A DNA stretch of 64,000 nucleotides from Croceicoccus sp. YJ47. GTDB taxonomy: Bacteria; Pseudomonadota; Alphaproteobacteria; Sphingomonadales; Sphingomonadaceae. Each line of letters begins with the position of its first letter. Position 1 is the first letter of the stretch. Below the pieces are notes generated by a model. The model was not told the origin of the DNA and made no database searches. It saw only the letters and a list, made by a program, of their open reading frames with translations. The translations under genes were made by a program, and so were the position numbers. The DNA lies in contig NZ_CP067087.1 of NCBI RefSeq assembly GCF_016745095.1, positions 1,414,501 to 1,478,500 of the forward strand. The letters run 5' to 3'. Of this stretch, positions 35,587 to 45,101 are shown piece after piece.

Positions 35587-37029
35587 TCACAGCCCGATGC
35601 AGACATATTTGATCTCCAGATAATCGTCGAGCCCGTGGGAGGATCCCTCCCGCCCGAGACCCGATTGCTTCACCCCGCCAAAGGGCGCGACCGCGGTGGA
35701 GATCAGCCCGGTGTTCACGCCCACCATCCCTGCCTCCAATGCTTCGGATACACGGAACATGCGGGACAGGTCGCGGGTGTAGACATAGCTGGCCAGACCG
35801 AACTCGGTATCGTTGGCCCAGCGGATCGCATCCGCCTCGTCTGTAAAGCGGACGAGGCCCGCCACGGGACCGAAGGTTTCATCGCGCGTGATCTGCATAT
35901 CCTGCGTCACGTCCGACAGCACGGTGGGTTCGAACCATGTCCCGCCCAAGTCGGGCTGCTTCCCGCCGATGAGGACGGTGGCGCCCTTTTCCCTGGCATC
36001 GCCGAGATGTTCGTTGATCTTGGACAGCGCCTTTTCATCGATCATCGGACCGATATCGACGCCATCGTCGATACCGCGCCCGATCGTCATCGCGCGCACC
36101 CGTTCGACGAGCCGGTCGGCGAACGTGTCGTAAATGCCATCCTGCACATAGAACCGGTTGGTGCACACGCAGGTCTGCCCGCCATTGCGGAATTTCGACG
36201 CGATGGCGCCATCGACCGCGGCATCGAGATCGGCATCGTCGAACACCAGGAACGGCGCGTTTCCGCCCAGTTCGAGCGACATCTTCTTGATCGAGTCGGC
36301 GCTCTGCCGCATGAGCTCGCGCCCGACCTCGGTCGATCCGGTAAAGCTGATCTTGCGGACCGTCCTGCTCTGCGTGAGCGCGCCGCCGATGGCCGATGCG
36401 CTCCCGGTGACGACGTTGAACACGCCCGCCGGAACCCCCGCCTTTTCGGCAAGGACCGCCAGCGCCAGCGCCGAGAGCGGCGTTTGCGACGCAGGTTTCA
36501 GCACGAAAGTGCAGCCCGCCGCGAGCGCGGGGCCGAGCTTTCGCCCGATCATCGCCGACGGGAAGTTCCACGGCGTAATCGCGCCCACGACGCCGACCGG
36601 CTGACGATAGGTCAGGATGCGCTTGTCCGCGTCGTGCGGCGGGATGATCTCGCCATAGGCGCGCTTGCCCTCCTCCGCGAACCATTCGATGAAGCTGGCG
36701 GAATAGCCGATCTCGCCCACGGCCTCGGCCATCGGCTTGCCCTGCTCGCGCGAGAGCAGCTCGCCGAGTGCCTGGCTGTGCTCCATCATCAGCTCGAACA
36801 GGCGGCGCAGGATGGCGGACCGCTCGCCTGCGGTTTTCGCGCGCCATTCCGGCATCGCGGCCTCGGCTGCGGCGATGGCGCGTTTCGTTTCCGCGCTGCC
36901 CATGTCGGGGACGTGGGCGATCGTTTCGCCGGTGGCCGGATCGGTGACGGCAATGCGGCCACCGCCATCGGCGCCGACCCATTCGCCGCCGATGGGGCAG
37001 GTCTCGCGGATGAAATCGGTGTATTGCAT
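35587..37029 (-). CDS. gabD: NAD(P)-dependent succinate-semialdehyde dehydrogenase-like
   Basis: Aldehyde dehydrogenase of 480 aa with the GabD pattern: LSREQGKPMAEA, ITPWNFPSAMIGRK, general base E253 (SLELGGNAPF) and nucleophile C287 (GGQTCVCTNRF; the second Cys next to it is typical of GabD). ATG at 37029 has AGGAGG about 10 nt upstream. It would oxidise succinate semialdehyde or a related omega-semialdehyde. It is in line with the enoyl-CoA hydratase 100 bp downstream of that gene's stop. The exact aldehyde is not certain. Confidence 0.87.
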   Translation of the reverse strand: MQYTDFIRETCPIGGEWVGADGGGRIAVTDPATGETIAHVPDMGSAETKRAIAAAEAAMPEWRAKTAGERSAILRRLFELMMEHSQALGELLSREQGKPMAEAVGEIGYSASFIEWFAEEGKRAYGEIIPPHDADKRILTYRQPVGVVGAITPWNFPSAMIGRKLGPALAAGCTFVLKPASQTPLSALALAVLAEKAGVPAGVFNVVTGSASAIGGALTQSRTVRKISFTGSTEVGRELMRQSADSIKKMSLELGGNAPFLVFDDADLDAAVDGAIASKFRNGGQTCVCTNRFYVQDGIYDTFADRLVERVRAMTIGRGIDDGVDIGPMIDEKALSKINEHLGDAREKGATVLIGGKQPDLGGTWFEPTVLSDVTQDMQITRDETFGPVAGLVRFTDEADAIRWANDTEFGLASYVYTRDLSRMFRVSEALEAGMVGVNTGLISTAVAPFGGVKQSGLGREGSSHGLDDYLEIKYVCIGL

Positions 37030-37129
37030 GGGGTTTCGGTCCTCCTAAAGCGCGCGAGATCGGCGGCGTATCTGCCAAAAGCGTGCGACCGGGCCGGATG
37101 TTCCGCCGCCCGCCGTTTCCCCGCCCGTT

Positions 37130-37939
37130 TCAGATCGACCGGTAATCCGCCTTTCGCTTGTCCACGAAGGCGCCGATCCCTTCGCGCGCCTCGGCTCCGG
37201 CGCCGGCCTGCGCCATCGACCGCAGTTCGAGTTCGAGCTGCGTGGGCAAATCGTTCTGCATCCCGGCATAGAGCAGGCCGCGTGCCGCGCCCCATGCCCG
37301 CGACGGCGCATCGGCCAGCGCCTGCGCCCGCGCGGCCGCCACCTCGGCCAGTTCGTCATCGGCGACCGTTTCGGTGACGAGGCCGATCGTGGCGGCTTCA
37401 TCCGCGCCGATACGCCGGTTTTCGAACACGATCCGCTGCGCCGCGCGCAGGCCGACCAACCGCGGCAGGGTCCAGCTCATCCCCCCGTCGGGCGTCAGTC
37501 CGATCGCGCCATAGGCGGCGGTGAAATGCGCCGATTGCGCCGCGATCACGACATCGCCCGCGATCGCAAGGCTCATCCCCGCGCCCGCCGCCGGACCGTT
37601 GACGATGCACAGCAATGGCTTCTCCAACGCCGCGAGCCGCGCCACGGCAAGGTTGAGCGTGCCCACCAGCGCGCGCAGATGGGACGCCCGGCCGTCACCC
37701 GCCCCCATGATTTCCGGCAGATCGCCGCCCGCACAAAACAGACGCCCCGCACCGGTCAGCACGACGCAGCGCACATCGGGATCGTCGCCGACCGTGATCG
37801 CGGCGCGGTGCAACGCACTCGCCAGCGACAGGCCGATGGCATTGCCCGCCTTCGGCCGGTTCAGCACGAGGCGCGCCACCGCACCGTCGCGTTCGATCCG
37901 AACGGGCGCGTCGTCCGTTTCCGAATGGTCTGCCTGCAT
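37130..37939 (-). CDS. Enoyl-CoA hydratase/isomerase family protein
   Basis: Crotonase-fold protein of 269 aa. ATG 37939 (MQADHSETDD) follows AAAGGAGCGACGAGG. It has the oxyanion CAGGDLPEIMG loop, GPAAGAGMSLAIAGDVVIA and GAIGLTPDGGMSWTLPRLVG. The position of the second hydratase Glu holds Asp/Gly (TPDGG), as in PaaG-type isomerases, so isomerase or other crotonase chemistry is as likely as hydration. It may be cotranscribed with the gabD-like gene 100 bp downstream. Confidence 0.85.
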   Translation of the reverse strand: MQADHSETDDAPVRIERDGAVARLVLNRPKAGNAIGLSLASALHRAAITVGDDPDVRCVVLTGAGRLFCAGGDLPEIMGAGDGRASHLRALVGTLNLAVARLAALEKPLLCIVNGPAAGAGMSLAIAGDVVIAAQSAHFTAAYGAIGLTPDGGMSWTLPRLVGLRAAQRIVFENRRIGADEAATIGLVTETVADDELAEVAAARAQALADAPSRAWGAARGLLYAGMQNDLPTQLELELRSMAQAGAGAEAREGIGAFVDKRKADYRSI

Positions 37940-38062
37940 CCTCGTCGCTCCTTTTGCATGGGTCGTGGCCGCCCGTCGCATCGCGCGGCCCTGCAGGCGT
38001 AGACCTTTCGCTGCGCCCTCGGAAACTGCCCAACAGGTCAGCCCGCGTCGCGCATCGTGCCA

Positions 38063-38902
38063 TTATTGCGCGGGCACGACCCCTGTCCAGAGCAGCGCCA
38101 GCAGGCCGAGCCCCGCCGCCACGCGATAGATCACGAAGATGTTGAAGCTGCGCGTGGAGATATAGCGCAGGAACATCACGATCACCGCATAGCCCACGAC
38201 AAACGCCACAAGCGTCGCGAGCGCGGTTTCCCCGACGCCCAGCCGCCCGAATTCGCCCCAGCTGTCGAACAGCTTGTAAAACCCCGATGCCAGCACGGCG
38301 GGAATGGCGAGCAGGAAGGAATAGCGGGCCGCCGCCTCGCGCGTATATCCCATCGCGCGGCCCGCGCTGATCGTGCCGCCGGACCGCGACACGCCGGGGA
38401 TCAGCGCCATCGCCTGCGCAAACCCGTAAAGGATGCCGTCGCGCCAGCTCAGCCGGTCGAGCGTCTTGACCCGCGCGCCGAACCGGTCGGCAAGGCCGAG
38501 CACGATGCCGAAGCCGATGAGCATGGTCGCCGTGATGTAGAGATTGCGCAGCGACGTCTCGATCGCATCCTGAAACAGCAGGCCGAGGATCGCGATGGGC
38601 AGCGTGCCGATGATCACGAGCCAGCCCATGCGCGCCGCGTTTTCATCGCGCGCCGCATCCCCGCCGATCCCGGTGAGCGAATGGAGCCACGCCATCGCGA
38701 TGTGCCAGATGTCCTTCCAGAAATAGATGATGACCGCCGCTTCGGTACCGATCTGGCTGATCGCGGTGAAGGCGGCGCCCGGATCCTCGCCCGAGGGGAG
38801 CAGCGCGCCCGCGATGCGCAGATGCGCACTCGACGAGATGGGCAGGAACTCGGTCAGCCCCTGAATCAGGCCAAGGATGGCGGCCTCTAGCCAGCTGTTC
38901 AT
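38063..38902 (-). CDS. uppP: Undecaprenyl-diphosphatase
   Basis: Inner-membrane enzyme of 279 aa with about eight hydrophobic helices that recycles undecaprenyl pyrophosphate for peptidoglycan synthesis and gives bacitracin tolerance. The two signature regions are present: GLTEFLPISSSAHL near 15-28 and PGVSRSGGTISAGRAMG near 165-182. A full-length member starting at ATG 38902. It stands alone, with 109 bp to the ABC permease stop and 123 bp to the hydratase start. Confidence 0.95.
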   Translation of the reverse strand: MNSWLEAAILGLIQGLTEFLPISSSAHLRIAGALLPSGEDPGAAFTAISQIGTEAAVIIYFWKDIWHIAMAWLHSLTGIGGDAARDENAARMGWLVIIGTLPIAILGLLFQDAIETSLRNLYITATMLIGFGIVLGLADRFGARVKTLDRLSWRDGILYGFAQAMALIPGVSRSGGTISAGRAMGYTREAAARYSFLLAIPAVLASGFYKLFDSWGEFGRLGVGETALATLVAFVVGYAVIVMFLRYISTRSFNIFVIYRVAAGLGLLALLWTGVVPAQ

Positions 38903-39011
38903 GGTCGTCGGTTGCTTTCTGTGTCGAGAGCGAGAAGGGCCGCGTCGGCTGCGGAACGTCCTAAGCCGCGCCCGGCGCGGTGTCGAGGCGGGTTTTGCGC
39001 CGCCTCGCGGC

Positions 39012-40496
39012 TCATGCCTTGCGCTTCATCCGCTCGATCAGCTCGGCAAAACCGGCCTTCTGCCCCTGCGAAAGCAGGCTCGCGCGGAACAACCGGCCCA
39101 GCAAGATGAACTCCGCCACCAGGAACAGCGCCAGCACGATGCCCGTGCCCACGATCTGCCACGTCTCGATCCCCGTGCCGAGCCGCGCCAGCACGGTGAA
39201 CGGCGCCCAGAGCGGCACCCAGGTGAACAGCTGCACGACGAAGCCGTCATTCCCGCTGATCACGGCCTGAAGCGTGAAGAACACGGGCAGCATGATGCCC
39301 AGCATCACCGGCATGAGATAGCCCTGCGCCTCGCTCATCGAATTGGCGAGCGACCCGATCGCAAGGAACAGCATCGAGACCAGCACATAGCCCGCGATAA
39401 AGAAGTAGACGATGGCGAGCACGATCCCCGGCGAGGCCAGCGGTTCGAGCGCCGGCCCGACGAATTGCGACACCACCCCCTGCGCCGCGAAGATGGCGAT
39501 GGCCGCGCACACCACCCAGAACACGATCATCGCCAGCCCGACCGCGACCGTGCCGACAAGCTTTCCATACATCAGATCTTCGGGCCGGATGCAGGCGAGC
39601 AGCGATTCGATCAGCTTGTTGGTGCGCTCCTCGATCGAGCTTTGCAGCATCCAGCTCCCCGAAAGCAGCAGCGCCATGAGCAATACGTAGGACAGGGCCA
39701 GCGGCACGATGGAGCGCACCAGCATGGTTTCGGTGGCCCCGCCGCCCGGTGCCGGGGTGACGATGGCGATGGCGGGTGCGGCGTCCTGCACCGCGTCGGC
39801 GGCATCGGCGTTCATGCCCGCCGCCGTCATCGCGCGCGAACGCAAATCGCGGGTCAGCACGTCCTGCACCATGGTGACGAAGCTGCCGCGCGGGCGATCG
39901 CCCGAGATGATGCGGACCACCGGCTGCTGCGGCCAGCCGCTGCCGATCTCGGCGATGAGTTCGGGGCCGGTGTCGTCGTCCGTATCCTCCAGATAGGCCT
40001 GCGCCCGGTCGGCAAAGGACGCCTCCGGAGCCTCGGACAACGCGGGCGGCAAGGGCACGATCGCGTAATCGGCGGCGGGCGGTTCGTATTCGGGCGTCGC
40101 GGGCGGCTTGGCCTGTTTCAGCCGGGCCATCGCCGCGTCCATACCGCCGTCCGCCTCGAACCGGGCCACGTCGTCGCCCGTGAACCAGCGTTCGCCCATC
40201 GCCCATGGCGCCTGCGGATCGGCGGATTGCAGATCGTAGCGGGCGACGTGGCGCGACAGGTCCGCAAGCGCGGCGCGCCCCTGTTCCAGTGCGATGCGGT
40301 CCTCGATGGCCTGCCCGCCCCCGCCGCCGGCGCGGTCGACGATGGCGATGCGCGTGGGCTCGTCATCCTCCAGATATTGCGCGATGATCGGCCCCAGCGC
40401 GAGCGCCGCCGGAAGCAGCAGCAGGGTCAGCCAGAAGCTGCGCATCGATACGATCTGCCGGAATTCGCGCCCCGCGACGAGCAGGATATCCTTCAT
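39012..40496 (-). CDS. ABC-2 type exporter permease (NatB-like)
   Basis: Membrane component of 494 aa: one N-terminal helix (SFWLTLLLLPAALALGPII), a large periplasmic region of about 220 residues and five to six C-terminal helices, the ABC2_membrane_3 layout. It has the conserved SSIEERTNKLIESLLACIRPEDLMYGK segment. The ATG at 40496 overlaps the stop of the ATPase gene by 4 bp. In Bacillus NatAB exports sodium, but the cargo here is unknown. The two proteins likely form one exporter. Confidence 0.9.
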   Translation of the reverse strand: MKDILLVAGREFRQIVSMRSFWLTLLLLPAALALGPIIAQYLEDDEPTRIAIVDRAGGGGGQAIEDRIALEQGRAALADLSRHVARYDLQSADPQAPWAMGERWFTGDDVARFEADGGMDAAMARLKQAKPPATPEYEPPAADYAIVPLPPALSEAPEASFADRAQAYLEDTDDDTGPELIAEIGSGWPQQPVVRIISGDRPRGSFVTMVQDVLTRDLRSRAMTAAGMNADAADAVQDAAPAIAIVTPAPGGGATETMLVRSIVPLALSYVLLMALLLSGSWMLQSSIEERTNKLIESLLACIRPEDLMYGKLVGTVAVGLAMIVFWVVCAAIAIFAAQGVVSQFVGPALEPLASPGIVLAIVYFFIAGYVLVSMLFLAIGSLANSMSEAQGYLMPVMLGIMLPVFFTLQAVISGNDGFVVQLFTWVPLWAPFTVLARLGTGIETWQIVGTGIVLALFLVAEFILLGRLFRASLLSQGQKAGFAELIERMKRKA

Positions 40497-41431
40497 TTCT
40501 CGATCTCCGCATCGCCGACGAGCTGCACGAACACCTCGTGCAGGCTGGCCTGTCGTTCCTGGAACCGCCGCAGCGGGACGCCCTGCGCCGTGCATGCCTC
40601 CAGCACGTCGCCCGCATCGACGCCGGGTTCCAGCTCCAGCATGTAGCGGCGCCATGGTCCGTCCCCGCCGGGCCCAACCTCGCCACGCTCGTCCTGCGCC
40701 TCGGCTGCGCGAATGCCGGGAAGCGCCGCGATGCGGTCGTGGGCGATGGCCTCGATCCGGGCGGGCAGCATCGCGCGCGCCTCGCCGAGCGTGCCCTCGA
40801 AACGCTTCTCCCCTTTCTTGAGCAGGAGCAGCGTATCGCACAGCCGTTCGGCATGCTGCATCACATGGGTGGAAAACAGCACCGCGGCGCCATCGGCCGC
40901 GGCATTGAGAATCTCCCGCTCCAGCAGCCCCTGATTCACCGGGTCCAGCCCCGAAAACGGTTCGTCGAGCAGCAGGAGCCGCGGCCGGTTCACCAGCGCG
41001 GTGGCGAGCTGTACCTTTTGCGCCATGCCCTTCGACATGGCCGAAAGCTTCGTCCTGGCCCGGTCGGCAAGGTCGAACCGGTCGAGCAGTTCCATCCCGT
41101 GGGTCCGCGCATCATGCCGGTCCATACCCTTGAGCCGCCCGAAATAGACGATGGCGTCGATCGCGGACATGTTGTCGTAAAGGCCGCGCTCTTCGGGAAG
41201 GAAACCGATCGCGGCGCTGTCGCGCTTGTCGGGGGCGCATCCGGCGATCTCGATCTGCCCTTCGGTCGGGCGGATGATGTCGAGCACCATGCGCAGCGTC
41301 GTCGTCTTGCCCGCGCCATTCCCGCCCAGAAAGCCGAAAATGCGCCCCGGTTGCACCGCGAAGCTGAGATCGTGGACCGCGCGGACGTCGCCGAACCGCT
41401 TGGTCAGATGCGTGACTTTGAGAATATCCAT
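40493..41431 (-). CDS. ABC transporter ATP-binding protein (NatA-like)
   Basis: ATPase of 312 aa that powers the adjacent permease. The start is ATG 41431 (MDILKVTHLTKRF) with GGGGGAAG just upstream; ATG 41446 is an alternative. Motifs are Walker A GGNGAGKTTT, signature LSAMSKGMAQK (a variant of LSGGQ) and Walker B LLLLDEPFSGLDP, with a switch His in FSTHV. A C-terminal domain of about 90 residues (DUF4162-like) follows. A 7-bp hairpin (41449-41455 with 41462-41468) lies in the leader. Confidence 0.92.
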   Translation of the reverse strand: MDILKVTHLTKRFGDVRAVHDLSFAVQPGRIFGFLGGNGAGKTTTLRMVLDIIRPTEGQIEIAGCAPDKRDSAAIGFLPEERGLYDNMSAIDAIVYFGRLKGMDRHDARTHGMELLDRFDLADRARTKLSAMSKGMAQKVQLATALVNRPRLLLLDEPFSGLDPVNQGLLEREILNAAADGAAVLFSTHVMQHAERLCDTLLLLKKGEKRFEGTLGEARAMLPARIEAIAHDRIAALPGIRAAEAQDERGEVGPGGDGPWRRYMLELEPGVDAGDVLEACTAQGVPLRRFQERQASLHEVFVQLVGDAEIEK

Positions 41432-41591
41432 GCTTCCCCCGGACATGTGCCCTGCGCGATAGCAGGGCTTGGCGCCCCGGTTCAATGCGCATCTTCGAAT
41501 GGTGGGACGTGATGCCCGCCCTGCCGCATGCACAGGATCCATGCCGGCGCCCGGCGGTTGAACGGGTAACGACACGAATGGAGAGAGAACG

Positions 41592-41759
41592 ATGAGCAAG
41601 GACGGCAACGAACCGAAGAACACCGTGGACAAGAACCCGGCGCATCAGACCGGCGAGCAGAACGGCTCGGTCCAGCGCAGCGGCGATTTCCCCAAGGGTA
41701 CCGACACCTCGCGCGGTGCCGAGGGCGAGAACCGCCGGGGCAGCAACGGCGCGCGTTAA
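41592..41759 (+). CDS. Small hydrophilic protein of unknown function
   Basis: A 55-aa frame starting MSKDGNEPKNTVDKN and ending RRGSNGAR, with GGAGAGAG 6 nt before the ATG. It is rich in Gly, Asn, Asp, Lys and Ser and has almost no hydrophobic residues, so it is likely disordered. Such small proteins in alphaproteobacteria are often stress-linked, but I cannot name a family. It lies alone between a divergent ABC gene and a convergent membrane gene; a weak hairpin follows. Confidence 0.6.
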   Translation: MSKDGNEPKNTVDKNPAHQTGEQNGSVQRSGDFPKGTDTSRGAEGENRRGSNGAR

Positions 41760-41785
41760 CGCCAGTCCCGACGTTACATGATTCC

Positions 41786-41822
41786 AAGGCGGGTGCCGCT
41801 CAATCGAGCGCCATCCGCCTTT
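41786..41822. terminator. Weak hairpin between convergent genes
   Basis: AAGGCGG (41786-41792) pairs with CCGCCTT (41815-41821), with an inner CGCT/AGCG pairing, around the stop of the leftward gene. Only three T follow, so termination is weak. Confidence 0.4.
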
Positions 41823-42879
41823 CGCGCATGATCGCCCAGCCGGACAGGAACAAGCCCGCCAGAAGCGGTCCGACCACGATCCCCGACAATCCCATCGTCG
41901 CGATCCCGCCCAGCGTGCTGACGAGGACGAGCCAGTCGGGAATGCCCGTATCGCGGCCCACCAGGATCGGGCGCAGCACATTGTCGGCCAGCCCGATGAC
42001 CAGCACGCCCGACGCGATCACCACGAGCCCCTGCCAGATCGCACCCGTCGCCAGCAGCCAGATCGCCACCGGCACCCACACGATGGCCGGACCCAGCGCC
42101 GGCAGCAGCGAGAACAGCGCCATCAGCAATCCGAACAGCAGCGCCGACGGCACCCCCACGATCCAGAATGTCACGGCGCCCAGTGCCCCCTGTACCAGGC
42201 CGACGACGACGGATCCCTTGATCGTGGCGCGCACGATGGTGGTGAAACTATCCATCAACCGGCGCGCGATGGCGGCGTCCATCGGCAGCGAATCGCGGAT
42301 GATCGGCACCATGTGGCGCCCGTCGCGCAGCAGGAAATAGGTGACGTAGAGCCCGACCGCGAAGGTGAGGGCAAAGGAGAACGCGCTGCCCCCGATGCTG
42401 ACCGCCTGGCTGGCGATGATGCCGGCGCTCTGCCGCAGGAAATCGAGCACCTGCTCCTGTATCGCGGCGAAATCGCCATAGCCCGACTGGTCGATCATCG
42501 CGCGGATGCGGATCGGCAGGCTGTCATGCAGGATCACGTAGTAATCGGAGATGTCGACCGGATTTTCCAGCAGCGAGAAATAGATCGCCGTCGCCTGCTC
42601 CACCACGATCGTGCCGATGGCGATGGCGGGCACCACGATCGCAAAGGTGATGACGAGCAGCGTCAGGATCGCGGCACGGTTCTCCTTCCCCCCCAGATTG
42701 ACGAGGATGCGGCGGTAGAGCGGCTGAAACATGATGGCGGCCAGCATCGCCCATAGCACCGCCGACACGAACGGCCACGATACCCACACCATGGCGAGCG
42801 TGATGAGCGCGAGGAAGACGATGAAGCCGCCCCGTTCCACCCCGCGCCGATACGGACGTTTGGCATTGTCGTTGTTCAT
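41800..42879 (-). CDS. AI-2E family transporter
   Basis: Membrane protein of 359 aa with about eight hydrophobic segments. The start is ATG 42879 (MNNDNAKRPYRR), preferred over an upstream in-frame start. It has VSAVLWAMLAAIMFQPLYRRI and the C-terminal PILVGRDTGIPDWLVLVSTLGGIATMGLSGIVVGPL segment typical of the family. Members export AI-2 or move sodium/protons; the name should not be read as proof of quorum sensing. It stands alone, convergent with the 55-aa protein. Confidence 0.88.
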   Translation of the reverse strand: MNNDNAKRPYRRGVERGGFIVFLALITLAMVWVSWPFVSAVLWAMLAAIMFQPLYRRILVNLGGKENRAAILTLLVITFAIVVPAIAIGTIVVEQATAIYFSLLENPVDISDYYVILHDSLPIRIRAMIDQSGYGDFAAIQEQVLDFLRQSAGIIASQAVSIGGSAFSFALTFAVGLYVTYFLLRDGRHMVPIIRDSLPMDAAIARRLMDSFTTIVRATIKGSVVVGLVQGALGAVTFWIVGVPSALLFGLLMALFSLLPALGPAIVWVPVAIWLLATGAIWQGLVVIASGVLVIGLADNVLRPILVGRDTGIPDWLVLVSTLGGIATMGLSGIVVGPLLAGLFLSGWAIMRERRMALD

Positions 42880-43003
42880 GTCGTGCAGCCTTCTTGCCGG
42901 CAAAGTGCCCACCGGGTCACAAGGCGCGGTCTTTCACCGGACAGCCCCGCGCGTCAATGGCCAGCGACCGCTCTGTTCCCGACGGAGCTGAAAGCCGGGG
43001 CGC

Positions 43004-44797
43004 CTAACGCCCGTCCGTGTGCCGGTCGAGCCCGCGGGCCGAATCGATCCGCGCCGCCAGCCCGATAAGCGCCAGATGGGAAAGCGCCTGCGGAAAATTG
43101 CCGAGCTGGCGGTCGCCGCCGGTTTCGAGCTGTTCGGCGAGCAGGCCAAGATCGTTGGACCGTGCGCATAGCCGGTCGAGCATCGCACGCGCGTCGTCCT
43201 TGCGCCCCTGAAGATAGAGCACGTCGCCGAGCCAGCAGCACACCGCCACGAACGCGCCCTCGCCGCAGGTCAGCCCGTCGTCGGTGTCCTCGGGATCGTA
43301 GCGGCGCACGAGCCCGCTTTCGCACAGTTCCGCCTCGATCCGGGCGACGGTGGCGATCATCTTGTCATCGCATGCGTCGATGAAGCCCACTGTCGGCAGG
43401 CGCAGGACCGCCGCGTCCAGTTCGGGCCGGTCGAACGCGCCGACGAAACTGCCGCGCTCCGCGTTCCACCCTTTTTCCATCACCAGCGCCTTTACCCTGT
43501 CGGCAAGGTCGCAATAATGCGCGGACAGGTCGGGATCGTCCTCGCGGAACCAGCACGCGGCGCGGTCGAACGCGACCCAGCACATGACCTTGGAATAGGT
43601 GTGATGGCGCAGCGGCCCGCGGCTTTCCCAGATGCCGGCGTCGGGCTCCTCCCACAAATCCTCGACCCGCGCGGTGAGCAGGCGCATGAGCTGATCGCTC
43701 GTCTCGCCGTCGGCGATGCCTTCCTGTTTTGCCTGGTAAAGCGCGTCGATCACCTCGCCATAGATGTCGAGCTGCAATTGCTCCACCGCGCCATTGCCGA
43801 AGCGGACCGGCGTCGATTCCTCGAACCCCGGAAGCCAGGGCGCCTCCCATTCCAGCGTGCGGTGGTCGCCGGTGACAGTATAGAACGGCTGCACGTCGAT
43901 CGGATCGCCGCCGACCGCCCGGCGCAGCCATTCGATCCACGCGCGCGCCTCCTCGCCGAACCCCATCCGGGTGAGCGCGAGCAGCGAAAGCGTCGCATCG
44001 CGCAGCCAGCAGAAGCGATAGTCCCAGTTCCGCTCCCCGCCGAGCTCTTCGGGAAGCGACGCGGTCGGCGCGGCGACGATGCCGCCGGTGCGCCGGTGGA
44101 TCATCGCCTTCAACGTGATGAGCGATCGCACGACGATGGCGCGATGCCCGCCCTCGTAATCGAGTTCGCCGATCCAGCCGGCCCAGAACGCCTCGGTCTC
44201 GCGCAGCGCCTCGTCCGGGTCGACGCGGCAGGGCGCCTCCTCATGGCTGGGATACCAGCTCAGCACGAAGCGGCTCTTTTCGCCCTTCTTCAACCGGCGA
44301 TGGGTGCAGAAACGCCGGTCCGCAAATTCGATCGGATCGTCGAAATCGAGCGCGACGCCGTCCGGCCCGCTGATCGCGAGGGCGCGCGCGCCGTCCTCCT
44401 GCCTCACGAGCGGATGGACCCGCCCGTAATCGAAACGCAGCGCCAGTTCGCTCTTCAGCGCGACCTCGCCGTCGATGCATTCGACGATGCGGACGACATC
44501 GGGGGTGTCGCCCCGCTCCGACATGAAATCGACGATGCGGATCGTGCCGGTGTCGCAGGTGAGATCGGTTTCGAGGATCAGGCTCTCGCCGCGATAGCGC
44601 CGGTCGGTTGCGGTGATCGGGCCGTCTGGCATCATGCGCCAGCACCCGTTTTCGTGATCGCCCAGGAGTGCGGTCAGGCACGCCTCCCCGTCGAAACGGG
44701 GGAAGCACAGCCATTCGATGGCCCCGTCGCGCCCGACCAGCGCCGCCGTCTCCCCATCGCCGATCATCGCGTAATCGGCGATCCTGCGCTGGCTCAT
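43004..44797 (-). CDS. Glycoside hydrolase family 15 protein (glucoamylase/trehalase type)
   Basis: Soluble protein of 597 aa without signal peptide. The N-terminal beta-sandwich (from IADYAMIGDGETAALVGRDGAIEWLC) is followed by an (alpha/alpha)6 barrel. Motifs are APTASLPEELGGERNWDYRFCWLRDAT, the GH15 substrate-binding region, and a C-terminal GEGAFVAVCCWL with the catalytic-Glu-type segment. The start is ATG 44797 (MSQRRIADY). Bacterial cytoplasmic members hydrolyse trehalose or alpha-glucans; which one is not clear. Trehalose turnover would fit stress or osmotic adaptation. Confidence 0.88.
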   Translation of the reverse strand: MSQRRIADYAMIGDGETAALVGRDGAIEWLCFPRFDGEACLTALLGDHENGCWRMMPDGPITATDRRYRGESLILETDLTCDTGTIRIVDFMSERGDTPDVVRIVECIDGEVALKSELALRFDYGRVHPLVRQEDGARALAISGPDGVALDFDDPIEFADRRFCTHRRLKKGEKSRFVLSWYPSHEEAPCRVDPDEALRETEAFWAGWIGELDYEGGHRAIVVRSLITLKAMIHRRTGGIVAAPTASLPEELGGERNWDYRFCWLRDATLSLLALTRMGFGEEARAWIEWLRRAVGGDPIDVQPFYTVTGDHRTLEWEAPWLPGFEESTPVRFGNGAVEQLQLDIYGEVIDALYQAKQEGIADGETSDQLMRLLTARVEDLWEEPDAGIWESRGPLRHHTYSKVMCWVAFDRAACWFREDDPDLSAHYCDLADRVKALVMEKGWNAERGSFVGAFDRPELDAAVLRLPTVGFIDACDDKMIATVARIEAELCESGLVRRYDPEDTDDGLTCGEGAFVAVCCWLGDVLYLQGRKDDARAMLDRLCARSNDLGLLAEQLETGGDRQLGNFPQALSHLALIGLAARIDSARGLDRHTDGR

Positions 44798-45101
44798 CGC
44801 GGTCGTCCACCCGTCCGCCGCAGAGGATCGGGATGGCGGCGGAACGTGACGGATGGGCGGAATGCAAGGATCATGCGAGGATAAAACCCGGGCATGATCT
44901 TCGTTCCTCGGCGCCCGTTGCCGGGGCGCGGCAAATACCGCCCGCGACAGGGCCAGCGATTGCGACGGTATTATTTTACCTCTCCGCAAACCCCCGCATT
45001 CGCTTGACTTGGACATGGGAAACGGCGAAAGCGCCCCCACTTCGCGCTCGGATTCGTTCCGGCGCGATTCTCGTATTATTCCAATCGAAGGAACTGAAGC
45101 C
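44798..45101. promoter_or_regulatory. Divergent region between GH15 gene and rplM
   Basis: A 304-bp gap without a gene. It contains TTGACT (45004-45009), a good -35-like hexamer for rplM but with a poor -10 (GAAAGC) at 17 bp, and a TATTAT (45074-45079) 22 bp before the rplM ATG. GAAGGAACTGAAG precedes that ATG. A ribosomal-protein leader site could lie here; none was recognised. Confidence 0.35.

Noticed and set aside
41800-42879. Quorum-sensing role from the AI-2E name
   Set aside because: No luxS or lsr gene is present in the window, and most family members have other cargo.
44798-45101. Ribosomal-protein autoregulatory leader before rplM
   Set aside because: No structured motif was recognisable by eye; a covariance search would be required.
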